A DNA stretch of 64,000 nt. Origin: JBEGHD01 sp049334165 (GTDB lineage Bacteria > Bacteroidota > Bacteroidia > Flavobacteriales_D > Sanyastnellaceae). Of the stretch, positions 24,635 to 32,503 are shown piece after piece. Below the pieces are notes generated by a model. That model was not told the origin of the DNA, did no database searches, and was given only the letters and a program-made list of their open reading frames with translations. Where the stretch lies: assembly GCA_049334165.1 (NCBI GenBank), contig JBEGHD010000002.1, one strand, 5' to 3'. The translations under genes were made by a program, and so were the position numbers. Each line of letters opens with the position of its first letter. The first letter of the stretch is position 1.

Positions 24635-26161
24635 CTATTTTTTTATTCGATTTATAGAATAAAGATCTCTTCTTCTGTCTTTTAAAATGTTGACGCTACC
24701 ATGGGTGTGGAGCTCCTTGAGGTGGTCCATGTCCACGTCTACAATCAGCGTCATCTCTGTGTTTGGAGTGGCTTCAGCTTTCACCGCATTGGTAGGGAAA
24801 GCAAAATCACTCGGAGTGAAAACTGCAGACTGAGCGTACTGAATGTCCATGTTGCTCACTCGCGGAAGGTTGCCCACGCAGCCGGCAATGGCAACGTAGC
24901 ACTCGTTTTCGATGGCTCTGGCCTGAGCGCAGTGTCTCACGCGTGTGTAGCCATTTTGTGTGTCGGTTAGGAAAGGGACAAAAAGCAGGTTGACTCCCTG
25001 ATCGGCATAAATCCTGGAGAGCTCCGGGAACTCAACATCGTAGCAAACGAGGATGCCAATTTTTCCGCAGTCGGTGTCGAAAGCCGCCATGTCCGATCCA
25101 CCGTGCATTCCCCACGTTTTCTTTTCGTTTGGGGTGATATGAATCTTTCTGTAAGATTCAAAACTGCCATCTCTTCTGCAGAGAAATGAAATGTTGTAAA
25201 GGTGACCGTTTTCAACCCAGGGCATGCTGCCGGTGATGATGTTAACGTTGTAGCCTACTGCCAGCTCGCTAAAGTATTCTCGGAGTGGAGCGGTAAATTG
25301 TGCAAGCTCCCTGATGGCTGCCGCTTCACCGAGGTGATTAAACTCCTCCATCAGCGGGGCATTGAATAGTTCAGGGAAAAGAATGAAGTCACTTTGGTAT
25401 CCGCTCACCACGTCAACAAAGAATTCAATCTGCTCCTTGAGCACATCCAGGTTGGGCATGGTTCTCATTTGCCATTGCACCAACCCCAATCGAACAGTTT
25501 GCTTTGGTAGATTGATCAGCTTTTCCTCTTCCTGAAAGTAAATGTTGTTCCACTCCAGCAAGGTGGCATACTCTCGAGATTCTTTATCTCCCTCGAGGTA
25601 ACCCTTTAGAATTTTACGCACGTGAAAATCGTTGGACAGCTGAAAGGTGAGAGCGGGATCGTAAATTTCCTTCATCCTCACTTTTTCGATATACTGTCGC
25701 GGAGTGATTTCATCGGCATACTGGTGGTAGTTCGAAATTCGGCCACCAGCCATGATGCTGCGAAGGTTGAGGTTTTCGCAAAGTTCTTTACGAGCCTCGT
25801 AGAGCCTACGCGCAAGTCGCATACCGCGATATTCCGGGTGCACAAAAATGTCGATACCGTAGAGCACATCTCCATTCGGATCGTGGGTGGAAAAAGTGTA
25901 GTTTCCGGTGATGTCCTGATAGGTGTGGTTGTCGCCAAATTTTGCGTAGTCGACAATTACAGCCAACGCACCAGCCACAACAGCTCCGTTTACCGTCACG
26001 CAGAGTTGCCCTTCGGGAAAAACGCTGAGCAGCTTTTTCACTTCACTCTCCTGCCACTGCATGTCACCGAGTTGCGGATAGATTTTGTCCTGAACCTTTG
26101 CCAGGTCCATGAAATCCTTCAACTCGAGATTACGCAGTTCTATATTTATTTCTTCACTCAT
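24635..26161 (-). CDS. Fused GNAT acetyltransferase and carbon-nitrogen hydrolase
   Basis: The protein has 508 residues and two domains. The N-terminal GNAT domain (about 1-200) has the acetyl-CoA loop EYRGMRLARRLYEARKELC. The C-terminal nitrilase domain (about 222-500) has its Glu in DFILFPELFNAPL, Lys in YRKIHITPNEKK and Cys in IGILVCYDVEFPELSR. The same fusion is known from B. subtilis YhcX. The nitrilase domain is of the type that hydrolyses amides such as N-carbamoylputrescine. The start codon overlaps the agmatinase stop by 4 bases, so the two are translationally coupled. It may acetylate or deaminate a polyamine intermediate; this is inferred from context. Confidence 0.85.
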   Translation of the reverse strand: MSEEINIELRNLELKDFMDLAKVQDKIYPQLGDMQWQESEVKKLLSVFPEGQLCVTVNGAVVAGALAVIVDYAKFGDNHTYQDITGNYTFSTHDPNGDVLYGIDIFVHPEYRGMRLARRLYEARKELCENLNLRSIMAGGRISNYHQYADEITPRQYIEKVRMKEIYDPALTFQLSNDFHVRKILKGYLEGDKESREYATLLEWNNIYFQEEEKLINLPKQTVRLGLVQWQMRTMPNLDVLKEQIEFFVDVVSGYQSDFILFPELFNAPLMEEFNHLGEAAAIRELAQFTAPLREYFSELAVGYNVNIITGSMPWVENGHLYNISFLCRRDGSFESYRKIHITPNEKKTWGMHGGSDMAAFDTDCGKIGILVCYDVEFPELSRIYADQGVNLLFVPFLTDTQNGYTRVRHCAQARAIENECYVAIAGCVGNLPRVSNMDIQYAQSAVFTPSDFAFPTNAVKAEATPNTEMTLIVDVDMDHLKELHTHGSVNILKDRRRDLYSINRIKK

Positions 26162-27021
26162 TCGTGTTTGTTGAAAATGTAGCTGAGCATCTTGTAATAG
26201 AGCTTAGCTGCTAAAAAATCTGGTGCCTTGTTGTTTTCATTTGGACAAAGCTCCACAATGTCGAAACCGACAATGTTTTTATTTCTGTTCACCGCTTTCA
26301 CGATGTCGAGCACCTGATACCAGGTGAGGCCGCCCGGTTCCGGAGTTCCTGTAGAAGGCATAATTCCCGGATCAAACGCATCCAGATCGATGGTGATGTA
26401 CACGTTGTCGGTGCAATGGTCAACCATCTCGCTGATCCAGGTAGTGGATCTCGATTCGCGAATGTGATGAGCGAAGTAGACTTGCTCCTCATTCATGTGT
26501 TCTCGCTCGGAGATGTCCATGCTTCGGATTCCTACCTGAATTAAATTGGCTTTTTGCGAAGCTTCGTACAAGGCACAGGCGTGATTGCATTTGGAACCGT
26601 GATATTCCGGGCGCAAGTCGGCATGGGCATCGATCTGCAAAACGGTGAGGTCGCTGTAATTTTCCATGAAGGCACGAATCGATCCGATGCTGATGGAATG
26701 TTCACCGCCAAAAAGGGTCACAAACTTTTTGTTTGATAAATGCGCTGCAACTGCCTTGTGAACAGCATCTGTCATGGCTTCTGGCGAACTTTTTTCCTTG
26801 ATGGCTTCTGCCAAATGAATACCGTGTCTGAAGACTTCTGATTCAGTTTCGATGTCGTAGATCTCCATATTTTCGGCCGCTTCGAGAAAAGCGTCTGGCC
26901 CGCGATCAGCTCCTTTTACCCAGGTGCTTGTACCGTCATAGGGAACAGGAAGCAAAACGATCTCGGCTTTGGAAAGATCGTGGAAGTTTTCCTCGATCCC
27001 TGCGAATGTTCGTTGTTTCAT
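26158..27021 (-). CDS. speB: Agmatinase (ureohydrolase family)
   Basis: This 287-aa protein has all the binuclear manganese motifs of the arginase/agmatinase family: FGGEHSISIG, QIDAHADLRPEYHGSKCNHA and ITIDLDAFDPGIMPSTGTPE. The size suits agmatinase rather than arginase, and the gene follows arginine decarboxylase. It would convert agmatine to putrescine and urea in the cytoplasm. It is coupled to the downstream GNAT-nitrilase gene by a 4-base overlap. A guanidino compound other than agmatine cannot be excluded. Confidence 0.9.
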   Translation of the reverse strand: MKQRTFAGIEENFHDLSKAEIVLLPVPYDGTSTWVKGADRGPDAFLEAAENMEIYDIETESEVFRHGIHLAEAIKEKSSPEAMTDAVHKAVAAHLSNKKFVTLFGGEHSISIGSIRAFMENYSDLTVLQIDAHADLRPEYHGSKCNHACALYEASQKANLIQVGIRSMDISEREHMNEEQVYFAHHIRESRSTTWISEMVDHCTDNVYITIDLDAFDPGIMPSTGTPEPGGLTWYQVLDIVKAVNRNKNIVGFDIVELCPNENNKAPDFLAAKLYYKMLSYIFNKHE

Positions 27022-27050
27022 TGGATTATGGTGTTGTGATTAATAGGGAG

Positions 27051-27188
27051 TCAATCCTCGTCATCTTCTTCGTCATCTTCATCGTAGAACTTCTTGCGGT
27101 ATTTCTCCTTCTTTTGATCTACGCGTTTGATTTTCGATTCTTTCTCGAATCTGTCTTTTTTGCGATCTTTTGGTGTCTTCTTTTTCAT
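27051..27188 (-). CDS. 45-aa bipolar charged protein
   Basis: A short frame with ATG at 27188 and TGA at 27051-27053 lies between the arginine decarboxylase and agmatinase genes on the same strand. The product is extremely charged. The first 33 residues are Lys/Arg-rich (MKKKTPKDRKKDRFEKESKI), and the last 10 are almost all acidic (DEDDEEDDED). There is no signal peptide or hydrophobic stretch. The spacing (29 bases to speB, 53 from speA) suits an operon gene. The acidic end echoes the poly-Asp protein later in this operon. Coding status is supported by position and codon regularity only. Confidence 0.5.
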   Translation of the reverse strand: MKKKTPKDRKKDRFEKESKIKRVDQKKEKYRKKFYDEDDEEDDED

Positions 27189-27241
27189 TTTTCTAAAAAA
27201 TTGAGTTAGACAAATACTCTCTTGATACTGGTTTTGATTGT

Positions 27242-28639
27242 TTATTTATCGTAGCCGAGGATGTCCATCATCTGCTCAGCTTTTTGCATTTCTGCAAATA
27301 CTTTGGTTGTCAAATTTCCGTCCTTGTCCCGATCTATTAAAATGTGCTTGGGGCCCGGGATGAGGCAGTGGTGAATGCCGCCAAACCCACCAATTGTGTC
27401 CTGGTAGGCTCCGGTGTTAAAGAAGCCGAGGTACTGCGTTCGGGTTTCTTTAAACTGAGGCATGAAGATGGCGTTCACGTGCTGTTCCGAATTGTAGTAA
27501 TCATCGCTGTCGCAGGTGAGGCCACCGAGGAAAACTCTTTCGTAGGGCTCCTCCCAATTGTTGATAGGTAGCATAATAAACCTGCGAGAAATTGCCCAGG
27601 TATCGGGTAAGGTGGTCATGAAAGACGAGTCGATCATGTTCCACTTTTCCTTGTCGTTTTGCTGCTTTTGGTAAAGCACCTTGTAAATTCCGCCACCGCT
27701 TTCACCAACTGTAAACGAGCCAAATTCTGTGTAGACGTGAGGTTCCGGAACATCGTACTCTTCGCAAGTCAACTTGATCTGGTTGACGATTTCCTCAATC
27801 ATGTAGGCGTAATCGTAGTCGAATGCAAGTGAGTTTTTGATCGGAAATCCTCCGCCAATATTCAGTGAATCGAGGGTCGGGCAGATTTTTTTCAGCTCGC
27901 AGTAAACGCGTAAACATTTCTGAAGCTCGCTCCAGTAGTAGGCGTTGTCGTTGATTCCCGTATTCACAAAAAAGTGAAGCATGCGGAGTTTCACGTTCTC
28001 GTTTTCGCTGAGTTTTCTCTTGTAAAACGGTACGATGTTGCGATATCCAATTCCCAGCCTGGAGGTGTAGAACTCGAATTTTGGCTCTTCCTCACTGGCA
28101 ATCCTGATGCCCACTTCGAAAGGCTTTTCGGCTTTCTCTTCGATCACATCGAGTTCTCTGTAGTTGTCAATTACCGGCCACACACTTTCGTAGCCGCTGT
28201 TTATCAATCCGGCAATTTTGGTGGCGTAATCTTCCGTTTTAAAGCCGTTACAAATAACTTTCTTCTTCTTGTCGATCTTCCCGTTTCGTTCCAGGTTTTC
28301 TATGATATCGATGTCGAATGCACTCGAGGTTTCAAGATGAACACCTTCGGAGATCACACGGTCGAGCACATATGAAAAATGCGAACTCTTGGTGCAGTAG
28401 CAGTAGTTGTACTCGCCTGGATAATTTAGTTTTTTGATTGCATCGGCAAACCAACCTTTTGCTCTGTTGATGTTTTCAGAGATTTTTGGCAGGTAGGTGA
28501 ACTTGAAGGGAGTGCCGTGTTCCTCAATGATTTTCATTAAATCAACTTCGTGAAAAGTCAGATTTCCATCCTTTACGTCAAACTCCTCTTGCGGAAAGTC
28601 AAACGTCTGGGAAATAAGGTCGATGTATTTGTATTTCAT
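27242..28639 (-). CDS. speA: Arginine decarboxylase (PLP fold III)
   Basis: This 465-aa fold-III PLP decarboxylase has the Schiff-base lysine in the NYCYCTKSSHFSYVL segment. A Gly-rich phosphate site is at LNIGGGFPIK, and YTEFGSFTVGESGG contains the acidic PLP/substrate ligand. The catalytic Cys-Asp pair is in LGGLTCDSDDYYN. The length fits the compact Bacteroidetes type rather than the 630-aa E. coli SpeA. It makes agmatine from arginine, the substrate of the agmatinase encoded next. Lysine or diaminopimelate decarboxylase is unlikely given this partner. It is the first gene of the polyamine operon. Confidence 0.85.
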   Translation of the reverse strand: MKYKYIDLISQTFDFPQEEFDVKDGNLTFHEVDLMKIIEEHGTPFKFTYLPKISENINRAKGWFADAIKKLNYPGEYNYCYCTKSSHFSYVLDRVISEGVHLETSSAFDIDIIENLERNGKIDKKKKVICNGFKTEDYATKIAGLINSGYESVWPVIDNYRELDVIEEKAEKPFEVGIRIASEEEPKFEFYTSRLGIGYRNIVPFYKRKLSENENVKLRMLHFFVNTGINDNAYYWSELQKCLRVYCELKKICPTLDSLNIGGGFPIKNSLAFDYDYAYMIEEIVNQIKLTCEEYDVPEPHVYTEFGSFTVGESGGGIYKVLYQKQQNDKEKWNMIDSSFMTTLPDTWAISRRFIMLPINNWEEPYERVFLGGLTCDSDDYYNSEQHVNAIFMPQFKETRTQYLGFFNTGAYQDTIGGFGGIHHCLIPGPKHILIDRDKDGNLTTKVFAEMQKAEQMMDILGYDK

Positions 28640-28960
28640 TTCTCGAATAAGCTTCTCAGGTCGCGTAGTTTTGAAGCAACCTGTTTTGGCCGGACAAATT
28701 AATAATTTCGATGGCGGTACCCACTTTTTTTAAAGTTATGGAATTGCTTAGATCCTCAGAGTTTTTGTGCCTAAATCTTAAACTTCGCCTGAGCGGCTGT
28801 TGTGGGTTGAGATTGATTTTGTGCAGCAAATGTATACACAAATCATTTCGATGATAAGAAGAGGTGAGAATTTTTGCAGCGCATACAGGGTTGGTTTTAA
28901 AGGTCAGTAAAATAGGTGGTTGCGTGCTTCTTCAGCTTCTTGAACTTTCATAAGTTACAG
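28640..28960. other. Non-coding region upstream of speA
   Basis: No gene is supported here; a 61-codon frame at 28656-28841 lacks any recognisable features. On the minus strand, TACATTTG at 28834-28827 matches the TAnnTTTG -7 consensus and would give a leader of roughly 190 bases before speA. I saw no clear riboswitch or attenuator structure. Confidence 0.35.
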
Positions 28961-29461
28961 TTGCCAGTTCCGTGTCTCTTCCCGCAGTTGTACAGATCTA
29001 CTGTGACTATGTGTTTTATTATTCAGTTTCAGGAAGAGCTGGGTGAATTAAGCTCATCTATCAAATGAAGTGGCTCAAGCCGTTTGAGATTTGTTTTTTG
29101 GGATTTGGAATTTTTAAATGTTTCCCATTGCTAGCTCCGTGTCTCTTCCTGCAGTTGTACAGATCTACTGTGACTATGTGCTTTATTATTCAGGTTCAGG
29201 AAGAGCTGGGTGAATTAAGCTCATCTCTCAAATGAAGTGGCTCAAGCCATTTGAGATTTATTTTTTGGGATTTGGAATTTTTAAATGTTGCCCATTGCTA
29301 GCTCCGTGTCTCTTCCCGCAGTTGTACAGATCTACTGTGACTATGTGTTTTATTATTCAGATTCAGTAAGAGCTGGGTGAATAAACTCAACTATCAAATG
29401 AAGTGGCTCAAGCCATTTGAGATTTGTTTTTTGGGATTTGGAATTTTTAAAAGTTGCCCAT
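28961..29461. repeat. Three tandem copies of a 167-bp repeat
   Basis: The anchor CCGTGTCTCTTCC occurs at 28970, 29137 and 29304, exactly 167 bases apart. The block spans 501 bases, which is three units. Units are about 90-95% identical by eye and contain GCAGTTGTACAGATCTACTG, AGAGCTGGGTGAAT and TTGTTTTTTGGGATTTGGAA. In unit 2, TCTCAAATG and CATTTGAGA form a perfect 9-bp stem around a 13-base loop; the other units keep most of it. The block stops 3 bases before the stop codon of the MutS-like gene. Confidence 0.9.
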
Positions 29462-29464
29462 TAC

Positions 29465-31258
29465 CTATTGCGTTATTCCCATTTTCCTCATCAAAAAAGT
29501 AGCGTTCATATTGCTGCAAATGCCATTTCTCAAGGTGTAGTCAAAGTACAGATCGTCATCTTTTATTTCCACATCGAAGTAGCGGTTAACAATCAGGTTG
29601 GGATGGTCTTTCTCAATTTCGCAGAGTGAGAGGTCGTGTGTTGCAATCACTCCCGCAGCATCAAAAGTCAGCAGTTTTTCCATGAATTTTTTAGATCCTT
29701 CCGCTTTATCTGTGGAGTTGGTTCCTTTGAGGATTTCATCCAAAATGATGAACAGCTTCTCACCGGCTTCCAGGTGATTGACGATCATTTGAAGACGTTT
29801 GAGCTCGGCATAGAAATAGGATTCGCTTTCTTGCAGACTGTCACTGGTTCGCATTGAAGTGAAGAGATACACTGGTTTGAATGAAAAACGCTCTGCAACT
29901 ACAGGGCTTCCCATCATGGCCAACAGATAACTTACGCCAAGTGCTCTTAGGAAGGTGCTTTTCCCGGCCATGTTGGCTCCTGTGATGATTGAAAACTCGC
30001 CAAATGTTTTCGTGTCAAAATCGTTGGGAACAGCCGTTTCGAACTTCATCAGGGGATGAATCAAACCAGCGGTTTCAACCAAATGGCTTTCGCTGAAGGT
30101 TGGCATGGTGAGCTGTTCTTTTCTGTTGAAGTGAAAAGTTGCCAGAGACCCCAGTGCTTCGAAATCGGCCAATGCATCGAACCACCGCTCTGCATTTGCG
30201 CTGTTTTCTTTTCGCCAGTTTTCAAGCTTTCTCACACAGCGAATATCCCAGAGGAAGCTCGCATTGAGAAAGATTGCGAGTAGGAAATTGTTGCGGTTGT
30301 CGAAAGCCGAGATGATCTTTGACAGGTCGTTGAGCGACTGATGAGCGCCTTTTGCTCCGGAGGCAATTTCACGTAATAGCTCGGTGGAGTATTGGTTTCT
30401 CTCAATTTGTTCGAAAGCTTTTGCGTAGTTCTCAAGTGTGCGATGATACTTACCCAGGTCGTTGTAAACCGCGTTGACTTTGGGCAACTTGGGAAAGAGA
30501 ATGAATAGGGGTGCGAAGTAAGCCACCAGGAACCACATCAACCCGATGAAGTCGAAAGAGTAGGCGAGAATGGTCGCTATTGAGTAAAAGGGTACCAGAT
30601 AGAGAAGAGCTTTTGAGTGACTTCCAATCCCTGTCGATTCAGATTCGACCCATTGGATGAAATTCGACACATCGTCTTCTTCCTCTTCTATCTGACTGCT
30701 TGAGGCGAAAAAAGCGATGCGTTCCTCAGTCAGATTAGAAAGCTCTGCTGTGGCGTTCTGTCTGGTTGTGATTTTTGACTCATCCTGCAGAGGCACTTTC
30801 AACCAACTTGCAAATCTAGTTTGGCCTGTGCTGGTCTGTGCTCTGTTGAGGTATTGGTAAACCGATTTTTTTCCGAAAATGTCGAGATCCAGCACAAATT
30901 GGTGCTCATCATCTTTGAACTCGCTGCCGTCAGGTTGGTGCTCAAATTCTCCCTGTAGCACCTTCATTTCAGAATTCACTCTTTCGAGCTGCGCTTTCAA
31001 AAAGTCGCGTCTGGCAATCAGTTGGTTGTTTTGCTTCACTGCCAAAAAGAAAGACGCAAGAAAGCCCAGGCAGATTGCAATTGTCCAGTTTTGAAAGGTG
31101 GAGTAGAAAAACCAAATTCCAGCAGCTGCCAAAAAAAGTAGCAGTCGATAAACCACGAAGGCATTCAATTTTGGCTTCATTTCTGCCAGTTGACTCTTCA
31201 GTCGATTTGCTAAATTTCCGTAGTCTTTCCAGGCGTTTGTCTGCTCGGTTTTCTCCAT
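29465..31258 (-). CDS. MutS-family ATPase with N-terminal membrane helices
   Basis: This 597-aa protein lacks the mismatch-binding domain I of MutS. Residues 45-85 form two hydrophobic helices (VVYRLLLFLAAAGIWFFY, then IAICLGFLASFFLAV). A pair of helices follows near 220-260, then a MutS lever/core region. The C-terminal ATPase has Walker A TGANMAGKSTFLRAL, Walker B LFIILDEILKGTNSTD and the VIATHDLSL switch. Membrane-bound MutS-like proteins of this shape are common in Bacteroidetes, and their function is not known. A role in canonical mismatch repair is unlikely because the DNA mismatch contact domain is absent. It stands alone on the minus strand. Confidence 0.8.
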   Translation of the reverse strand: MEKTEQTNAWKDYGNLANRLKSQLAEMKPKLNAFVVYRLLLFLAAAGIWFFYSTFQNWTIAICLGFLASFFLAVKQNNQLIARRDFLKAQLERVNSEMKVLQGEFEHQPDGSEFKDDEHQFVLDLDIFGKKSVYQYLNRAQTSTGQTRFASWLKVPLQDESKITTRQNATAELSNLTEERIAFFASSSQIEEEEDDVSNFIQWVESESTGIGSHSKALLYLVPFYSIATILAYSFDFIGLMWFLVAYFAPLFILFPKLPKVNAVYNDLGKYHRTLENYAKAFEQIERNQYSTELLREIASGAKGAHQSLNDLSKIISAFDNRNNFLLAIFLNASFLWDIRCVRKLENWRKENSANAERWFDALADFEALGSLATFHFNRKEQLTMPTFSESHLVETAGLIHPLMKFETAVPNDFDTKTFGEFSIITGANMAGKSTFLRALGVSYLLAMMGSPVVAERFSFKPVYLFTSMRTSDSLQESESYFYAELKRLQMIVNHLEAGEKLFIILDEILKGTNSTDKAEGSKKFMEKLLTFDAAGVIATHDLSLCEIEKDHPNLIVNRYFDVEIKDDDLYFDYTLRNGICSNMNATFLMRKMGITQ

Positions 31259-31293
31259 GGCTGCAAATTAAATTGAAAAAAATCTTCTTTTAA

Positions 31294-31327
31294 TTGTAGG
31301 TACATTAAATGTATGTACATATATTTG
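31294..31327 (+). promoter_or_regulatory. Promoter with internal palindromic operator for the MarR gene
   Basis: TTG at 31294-31296 and TATATTTG at 31320-31327 (a perfect TAnnTTTG) are separated by 23 bases. The spacer holds a perfect 13-bp palindrome, TACATTAAATGTA (31301-31313), followed by TGTACA. A MarR dimer bound there would block RNA polymerase, which suggests autorepression, possibly with control of the downstream yceI gene. Confidence 0.6.
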
Positions 31328-31344
31328 CAATCAAATCGAGATCA

Positions 31345-31797
31345 ATGACAATAGAAGAGGCACTCAAAACCGAAAAGTTCGAAAGCGAATACCAGCGTCT
31401 GCTGTGCAATATCATGTATACCAACGGCTGGGTTGTGGGCTTGCAACAGCGTTTTTTTAAGGATTACGACCTGACACTCCAACAGTACAACATCCTGAGA
31501 ATATTGCGAGGGCAAAAGGGAAAGCCGCTTCCACTCAACAGCATCACCGAGCGAATGATTGACCGCATGTCGAACACTTCCAGAATCGTGGATCGGCTCG
31601 AAAAGAAATCGCTCGTCTCGAGAAAGACTTGCCCAAAAGACAGACGACAAGTGGATGTCCTGATCACGGAAAAAGGACTTGAAAAGTTAGAAGTGATCGA
31701 TAAAAACACCAGAGAAATGGAAGAGGGCATGAATCAAATTTCCGAAGAAAAAGCTCGCAAACTGAACGATCTCCTGGATGAGTTCAGAAGCGAATAA
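31345..31797 (+). CDS. MarR-family transcriptional regulator
   Basis: This 150-aa winged-helix regulator has its recognition helix region around TERMIDRMSNTSRIVDRLEK and the wing SRKTCPKDRRQVDVLITEKG, with the conserved DRR Asp-Arg pair. The frame is open to an ATG at 31309. I chose 31345 because the promoter's -7 element overlaps the upstream codons and the fold starts at MTIEEALK. A palindromic operator lies in its own promoter. The yceI-type gene follows 33 bases downstream, and MarR/YceI pairs are common in Bacteroidetes. The ligand is unknown. Confidence 0.85.
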   Translation: MTIEEALKTEKFESEYQRLLCNIMYTNGWVVGLQQRFFKDYDLTLQQYNILRILRGQKGKPLPLNSITERMIDRMSNTSRIVDRLEKKSLVSRKTCPKDRRQVDVLITEKGLEKLEVIDKNTREMEEGMNQISEEKARKLNDLLDEFRSE

Positions 31798-31830
31798 ATC
31801 AAATAAATCAACAATAAAATCAATACGAGA

Positions 31831-32448
31831 ATGAAAAAGAATCTATTAGCATCGTTGGCTTTTAGCCTGTCAGCCATTTTTGCATTTGCTTCAGGTGGCG
31901 AAGAAAGTGACAAACAATCATTTACAGTCGACACAAAGTCCAGCAAAATTGAGTGGCGCGGAGAGAAAGTGACTGGCTATCACACGGGGACAGTCAATCT
32001 TTCGGAAGGAAACATGGAAGTGGAAGATGGTAGAATTACCAGTGGGAATTTCACCATCGACATGACTTCAATCGAGAATACAGATATCGAGGATGAGGGA
32101 ACAAAAGCAAAGTTGATTGGACACCTCAAGTCAGACGACTTCTTCTCGGTTTCTTCTCACAAAACAGCAAATTTCAACCTCACCAGCTTTCGCCCAATGA
32201 AGGAAGACGAAAATGGAAACAACTACATGGTTAAAGGTGAGTTGACCATCAAGGGAATTACCAACGAAATTAGTTTTCCAGCTAATGTAAAAATTGATGG
32301 TGATCGCATGGTAGCGAAGGCTGATGTGACTTTCGACAGAACGAAATGGAAAGTGCGCTACGGCTCAGGCTCATTCTTCGATAGCCTCGGTGATAACATG
32401 ATTTACGATGATGTTGAGATTAAGCTCAATATCGTGGGCAAGGTGTAA
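31831..32448 (+). CDS. YceI-family periplasmic lipocalin-like protein
   Basis: The protein has 205 residues with a signal peptide (MKKNLLASLAFSLSAIFAFA). The YceI beta-barrel follows: FTVDTKSSKIEWRGEKVTGY at the start, then GNFTIDMTSIENTDI, LKSDDFFSV, GELTIKGITNEISFP and VTFDRTKWKVRYGSG. The family binds polyisoprenoid or other amphiphilic lipids inside an extended lipocalin-like barrel in the periplasm. It lies 33 bases after the MarR gene with no separate promoter seen, so it is probably controlled by that regulator. A hairpin with a T-run follows the gene. Confidence 0.9.
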   Translation: MKKNLLASLAFSLSAIFAFASGGEESDKQSFTVDTKSSKIEWRGEKVTGYHTGTVNLSEGNMEVEDGRITSGNFTIDMTSIENTDIEDEGTKAKLIGHLKSDDFFSVSSHKTANFNLTSFRPMKEDENGNNYMVKGELTIKGITNEISFPANVKIDGDRMVAKADVTFDRTKWKVRYGSGSFFDSLGDNMIYDDVEIKLNIVGKV

Positions 32449-32474
32449 GAGAAGCACTTTCAAGACACTATTAG

Positions 32475-32503
32475 GGCGAGCTCAAACGGGTTCGCCTTTT
32501 TTT
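32475..32503 (+). terminator. Rho-independent terminator after yceI
   Basis: GGCGA (32475-32479) pairs with TCGCC (32492-32496) across a 12-base loop and is followed by seven T. The stem is short, so strength is uncertain. It reaches the stop codon of the convergent gene. Confidence 0.5.

Noticed and set aside
28656..28841. 61-codon minus-strand frame upstream of speA
   Set aside because: Short, with no recognisable features; overlaps the promoter-like sequence at 28827-28834.
28961..29461. Tandem units considered as a CRISPR array
   Set aside because: The 167-bp units are contiguous with no unique spacers and no cas genes nearby.
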